This document shows positions 59,908 through 64,000 of a stretch of DNA of 64,000 nucleotides, in pieces; within the stretch, counting starts at the first letter, position 1, and every line of letters starts with the position of its first letter. A program made the position numbers and the translations under genes. Source of the stretch: Neofusicoccum parvum (lineage: Eukaryota > Ascomycota > Dothideomycetes > Botryosphaeriales > Botryosphaeriaceae); contig CP087206.1 of NCBI GenBank assembly GCA_020912385.1, positions 1,426,001 to 1,490,000 of the forward strand, read 5' to 3'. The notes under the pieces were generated by a model that searched no databases, was not told where the DNA came from, and saw only the letters and a program-made list of their open reading frames with translations.

Positions 59908-61715
59908 ATGGCGACCGGCGAGGTTTTGGTCAACCGGAGGGACCTCCCGGTCGTAGATCTTACCAACACCGATTCCGCCGCGAGATCTGCCGCCGAGCAG
60001 GCCATGGCCGCCTCCGACGACCCGAGCGTGCCCGACGACAGCAGCGACGGCATCGACAATGTCTCGCTCTACGAGGACCTCCTGGACGAGGTCGAGCCCT
60101 TCGAGCTCAGCGGCGGTATGTCGCCCGCTCGCGCGCGCTCTGAGTGTGGGCTGATCGCGACAGGTCCCGATGTTTGCACCGCCGAAGAAGCCAGAGCATA
60201 CAGGAAGCGCCTGCACGAAGTAGGCGCTGGCCCATTCGTCTTCGAAACCGTCACCACCGGCAAGGTCTCCGCGAAGAAGCTATGCACTGCCTTCAACATC
60301 AAGCCGCCCCCCTTCCTGGACGGCGCTGCCGACAGTTCCTACTACCAGCTGCTGGGAGTCGTTATTGCCAGGGAACTCTCCAAGCGGCGGCGCCTCTCTG
60401 AGTACTCGACCATGGAAGACGCAGCCCGGCTTCTGCAGAAAAGTAAAAATATTATGGTCATAACAGGCGCTGGTGTAAGGATCCCTGGCCCTGGCTGCGC
60501 AAGACGCGTTCGCACTGTTTGAGGGCTTTTACGCGCGCGCGCGCGCCACGTTCGAAGGACTGTTCGCAACTGACTCTGGAAATACAGATCTCGACCAGCC
60601 TTGGAATCCCCGACTTCCGCTCTAAGAACACTGGCTTCTACTCGAAACTCCGCGAAATGGGTTTCGAGGACCCTGAGCAGGTCTTTGACATCACCAACTT
60701 CGATGAGGATCCTACGTGAGTGTGTGGTTCAGGTTCTTGCAAAACGAGACTAATCCCACTCAAGTATCTTCTACAAATTAGCCGGCGACATCCTGCCTGA
60801 CCTCTACAACTGGACGCCTACGCACGAATTCATTCATCTTTTGCAGGAGAAGGGCAAGCTTCTTACGAACTACACCCAGAACATCGACAACCTCGAGAGT
60901 CACGCCGGCATAGATCCAGAAAAGTTGGTTCAGTGCCATGGTTCATGGGCTACGGCCACCTGTCGGGAATGTGGCCACCAGATTCCAGGAGAGGATATAT
61001 TCCAGAATATCCGCGAGCAGAAGGTGGCTGAGTGTCAGGAGTGCGTTCGCCGGCTGGCAGTTCCGCGGCCCGGCATGAAGAGAAAGCGGAGCTCCAACGG
61101 CGGCTCTCGGAAGAGAAGGCAGAGTGATGACGACGATGACTCGGACGGCCAGTACGACATTCCTCAGCCAGGCGTCATGAAGCCGGACATCACGTTCTTT
61201 GGCGAAGGCCTTCCTAGCCGCTTCTTCACTCGACTGAGAGACCACGACAAGGATGTTGTGGATCTGGTCATTGTCATTGGAACCTCAATGAAAGTCGCTC
61301 CAGTTTCTGAAGTCCCACAGATCCTGCGGCCCAATGTGCCGCAGATCTACATCTCCCGAGATGTAAGTTTTCTCAAGTCTCGTATCTGGCACCCCGGGCG
61401 TGACTGACAATCTTGCAGCCTATTCGCCACATTGACTTCGACGTCAACCTTCTAGGTGACTGCGACGTCGTTGTAGCAGAATTATGTCGCCTCGCTGGAT
61501 GGGACCTGAAACACAAGATGATTCCGGAGGGTCTCAGGGCCGAAGTCAAGCCCGTGGAAACCGATGATGATGAGCAGCATACGTGGAAGATCTATCTCCC
61601 GAAGAGCACCCAATCGGACAAGGTGCTGGTTGTGAAGCCCGAAGAGGCCAAGGTTGAGAAGTCGACTGTCCAGAAGCCTAAATCCGAGGAGCCGATAAAC
61701 GAATCGACTGCCTGA
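59908..61715 (+). CDS. SIR2: NAD-dependent histone deacetylase, SIR2/HST1 class
   Basis: Five exons, 59908..60115, 60164..60474, 60588..60715, 60765..61362 and 61419..61715, give 513 residues. Class I sirtuins remove acetyl groups from histone tails using NAD and silence chromatin. The N-terminal region with [15 protein letters not shown] and [21 protein letters not shown] corresponds to the extension specific to Sir2/Hst1. The Rossmann part has [18 protein letters not shown] across intron 2, then [15 protein letters not shown] and the catalytic histidine in [11 protein letters not shown]. Zinc ligands are TCREC and ECQEC. An insert with [15 protein letters not shown] and a DDDDDSD run follows, then [30 protein letters not shown] and [14 protein letters not shown]. 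Intron 1 (60116-60163, 48 nt) has no in-frame stop. The C-terminal 70 residues are Lys/Glu-rich. Confidence 0.96.
60532..60546 (+). repeat. (CG)n run in SIR2 intron 2
   Basis: Fifteen bases of alternating C and G inside the 113-nt intron. Confidence 0.85.
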
Positions 61716-62462
61716 ACTGGAATCGATGAATCGTCCCACTTAGTGATACGAAGGCTCGTCATGAAGTAATACGGACCGACCGGGCGAGACCACTGCATGG
61801 GCGCTCGCTTTGACCTACCACGCCTGGTCGTTGGGGGCTTTCTTCACTCTGATCAAATCATAAGAGAGGTGTTTGTCTCGGGGTTTCTCCGGTCATCTTG
61901 GGGGTTGCTCCTTTTTTTTTTCCTTCGTTTACTTGTTAGTTCTTCTCACGAAAGACTTGACATACATTATCGGCGTGCATGGGAACGGTATCGGAGATTT
62001 TGCTCCCTGAGGGGAAGCTTTTCCTTTTTGGTTTGCCCTGGGTCTTGCTTTGCGAGCATTTGCCTTCGCTATTTTCTCATTGCGGCAGTGTAGATATCCA
62101 CGATGGCTTTTTTGCGATTCCGACAGCTGATAGGGCGTATAGACGGGCATGCTGTTTGTTCGGTTAATGAGAGATTGCAAAGACAGAGTCTGTGACTACC
62201 GCGTTCTGTCGAACTCTATCGTTATTGACTTTTTCCTCATGCACTTGTTCTCGAATTGTCCAGAATGTTCCCTGCACATAGTGTGCCAAAAAGCGGTATC
62301 CTAAGCGCTATGAAACACAAATGGCGCCTCCGCTTTTTCCCCTCTCGCTTCGCTTTCCCTAGACTGTTGTTTTTATCAAGTGCCGACACCGGCTTCAAGA
62401 GAGATCGAATCGTTTCACGAAGGACGTGTCCAAACCTCCACAGCCCAGTGACCGTCAGAGTC
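61716..62462. other. Convergent 3' intergenic region
   Basis: 747 bp between the SIR2 and DNA glycosylase stops. T-rich stretches (61910-61925) fit 3' UTR sequence. Nothing coding. Confidence 0.6.
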
Positions 62463-63736
62463 TCATTTGTTTCGCAAAGATCGCCTAGTCCCTCCCGATG
62501 GCTCCCTGGCAGTGGCTTTCTTCTCAGGTTTGTTGTTGATCGCTTCCTCCGCGGCCTTTTTGGCAGCACCGCCTTTCTTCGCCTTCTTAGGAGCTGGCTT
62601 TTCTTCTTCGTCATCCTCTTGCTTCACCGCGTCCTCCTCGTTTGCTTCCTGCTTCTTTGCCCGGCTCCGCTTGGCGCCATTGGTGGACGCCGCGTTGGTA
62701 GCGGTCTTGGCGCCGCGCTGTCGCTTCGCAGCGGGCTTACTTTCTGCATCCTTATCTTTATCGGCATCTTCTTCTTCGGGGGGGTTGACGTCGCCGGCTA
62801 CGTCGCCGGTCTTCTTTTGCACGCTGGGGACTACAGCTGACGTACGGCCGCCGACCTTGAGGAACGTGATCTTGGCGCCATTGGGAAGCTTGTTAGCATC
62901 TTTCTTGCCCTTGCCCCAGCGGTGCTTCATCAACCCTGGCAATCATGTTAATCCGGATAGAAGGAAAGCGGGCATGCGGGCTGCTTACAATGTTCTGGGA
63001 ATTGGCTGGAGTCGGCCAAGGCGTCAATGGCGGTGGTGCACACGTAGATGAGAGCATCGTGCAGGTCCTTGATCTGTGCATCGCTGAAGGTGTTGCTGTA
63101 CTGCTCCGGGTGGATCTTGGCTTGATACAACACTTCGTCGCCAACCCAGTTGCCGACGCCACTGATGTTGGCCTGGTCGAGGAGCAGGGCTTTAACAGGG
63201 ACTCTCTTGCTCCTCATCTTCCTCGCGAGCCAATCGACGGTCAAAATGTCCTTGTCGATGACCGGATCAGGGCCATTCTCCTTGAGCGGGCTTACTTTCC
63301 TCAGCTCCTCCCCGTCCGCATCAATCAACCGAATCCTGCCCAGGCGACGCGCGTCGATGAAAGCAGCCTCGCACTTCTCATCGCCATCCATCTCGAGCAC
63401 AAACTTCCAATACTTGGGCGGCCACTCTGGGTTCTCTTCCTTTGGCGCGGGCTTGTAGTAGGCAGTGTCGTCGTTGGAGAACTTCATCCAGCCGCTCATG
63501 CCGAAATGCATCAGCGGGTGCGGCGGCTCCGACATGACCAGCCAGAAGTACTTGCCCTGTTGGCGCGCGTCGACGATTTTCTTGCCCGTCGTGGCTTCCT
63601 GGAAGGCCGAGGCGCTCGTGCCGACCTTGCCATACACAATGTCGTCTTCTTGGGTGCGCACGGCGCGGATGGTCTTGCCGACGACGTGCTTGCGCAGAAA
63701 GTGCACAATACGCGCAACTTCGGCTATCTCTGGCAT
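62463..63736 (-). CDS. Formamidopyrimidine-DNA glycosylase (Fpg/Nei family)
   Basis: Exons complement(62989..63736) and complement(62463..62935) give 406 residues; the 53-nt intron joins SQFPEH to WLMKHRWGKGKK. The enzyme removes oxidised purines and nicks the abasic site. The mature N-terminus is Pro2-Glu3 (MPEIAEVARIVHFLRKHV): Pro2 is the nucleophile and Glu3 the acid. A Lys of the conserved beta-hairpin is in QGKYFWLVM, MHFGMSGWMKF follows, and the H2TH motif is LDQANISGVGNWVGDEVLYQ with IHPEQ after it. As in plant and fungal members, the C-terminal zinc finger is absent; GGRTSAVVPSVQKKTG stands in its place. The last 110 residues are a Lys/Glu/Ala-rich tail that may bind DNA. A 13-residue in-frame extension upstream would bury Pro2, so I chose 63736. 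Confidence 0.93.
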
Positions 63737-64000
63737 GGCGAAATTTCCTCGCGTCAATCTGGCAGCAACGGACAAGATAGAGAGTCAAAGACTCGACGTT
63801 GACGATCCTACTCTCGGAACGCGCTGAGAAGCGCGCGGTAGAACCGGGCGGCCTGTGGTGCTTGAAGAAACAGGCAGTGGCTCTGGGAGGACCGGGCTGC
63901 CGGGAGACGACACGGAGTCAAATGACGGAAGGACACCAAAGAGACGATGCGGTTTGGCAAATGTTGCGGGCAGCGATGGAGCGGAGGTGATGATGACGCT
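63737..64000. other. Upstream of the DNA glycosylase gene, to window end
   Basis: 264 bp, presumably its promoter and leader. No coding frame supported. Confidence 0.5.

Overview
This is a gene-dense, intron-containing nuclear segment from a filamentous ascomycete (Pezizomycotina; Dothideomycetes is my best guess from the flavour of the proteins, not proven). I infer this from 45 short GT-AG introns (47 to 342 nt, most 50 to 60 nt) in 20 spliced genes, fungal-specific families (MCH1-type transporter, fungal 14-3-3-like protein, Zn2Cys6 regulator, GPI-anchored Ser/Thr-rich protein), and close fungal-type versions of housekeeping proteins. I see no operons, CRISPR array, rRNA genes or intact transposon. 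Exon boundaries were worked out by hand from splice signals, reading-frame phase and protein-family continuity; every spliced model given closes in frame.

Layout. 1-9.8 kb: MCH1-like transporter (-, cut by the window edge), RRP42 exosome subunit (+), a 1046-aa fungal protein of unknown function (-), mitochondrial ribosomal protein uL23m (+). 10.4-22 kb: sphingoid-base kinase (-), beta-COP SEC26 (-), Mago nashi (+), GID4/VID24 (+), TRM8 (+), RRP1 (-). 22-26.6 kb: the longest gene-free stretch. 26.6-39.4 kb: MFS transporter (+), 75-aa Cys-rich protein (-), 14-3-3-like protein (+), Zn2Cys6 factor (+), separated by long intergenic regions. 39.7-53.5 kb: RAD10/ERCC1 (-), MED19 (+), initiator tRNA-Met (-), V-ATPase subunit C (-), glycine cleavage T protein (+), MDM1 (-). 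53.5-57 kb: gene-poor, holding a decayed aldo-keto reductase whose intron is almost entirely a 60-bp-arm inverted repeat. 57-64 kb: GPI-anchored protein (-), SIR2/HST1 deacetylase (+), Fpg/Nei-type DNA glycosylase (-).

The genes do not form one pathway. They are mostly core functions: RNA processing and translation (RRP42, RRP1, TRM8, Mago, uL23m, initiator tRNA), membrane traffic and lipids (SEC26, MDM1, sphingoid-base kinase, V-ATPase C), DNA repair and chromatin (RAD10, Fpg, SIR2, MED19) and metabolic control (GID4, GCV1). Several pairs are divergent with short shared upstream regions (MCH1/RRP42, SEC26/MAGO, RAD10/MED19, VMA5/GCV1).

I did not find a clearly new multi-gene system. The best leads are the fold-back intron in the aldo-keto reductase relic, five introns that are multiples of three with no in-frame stop (so retention would give a longer protein), an 8-nt first coding exon in the large unknown gene, and two uncharacterised proteins (1046 aa and 75 aa).
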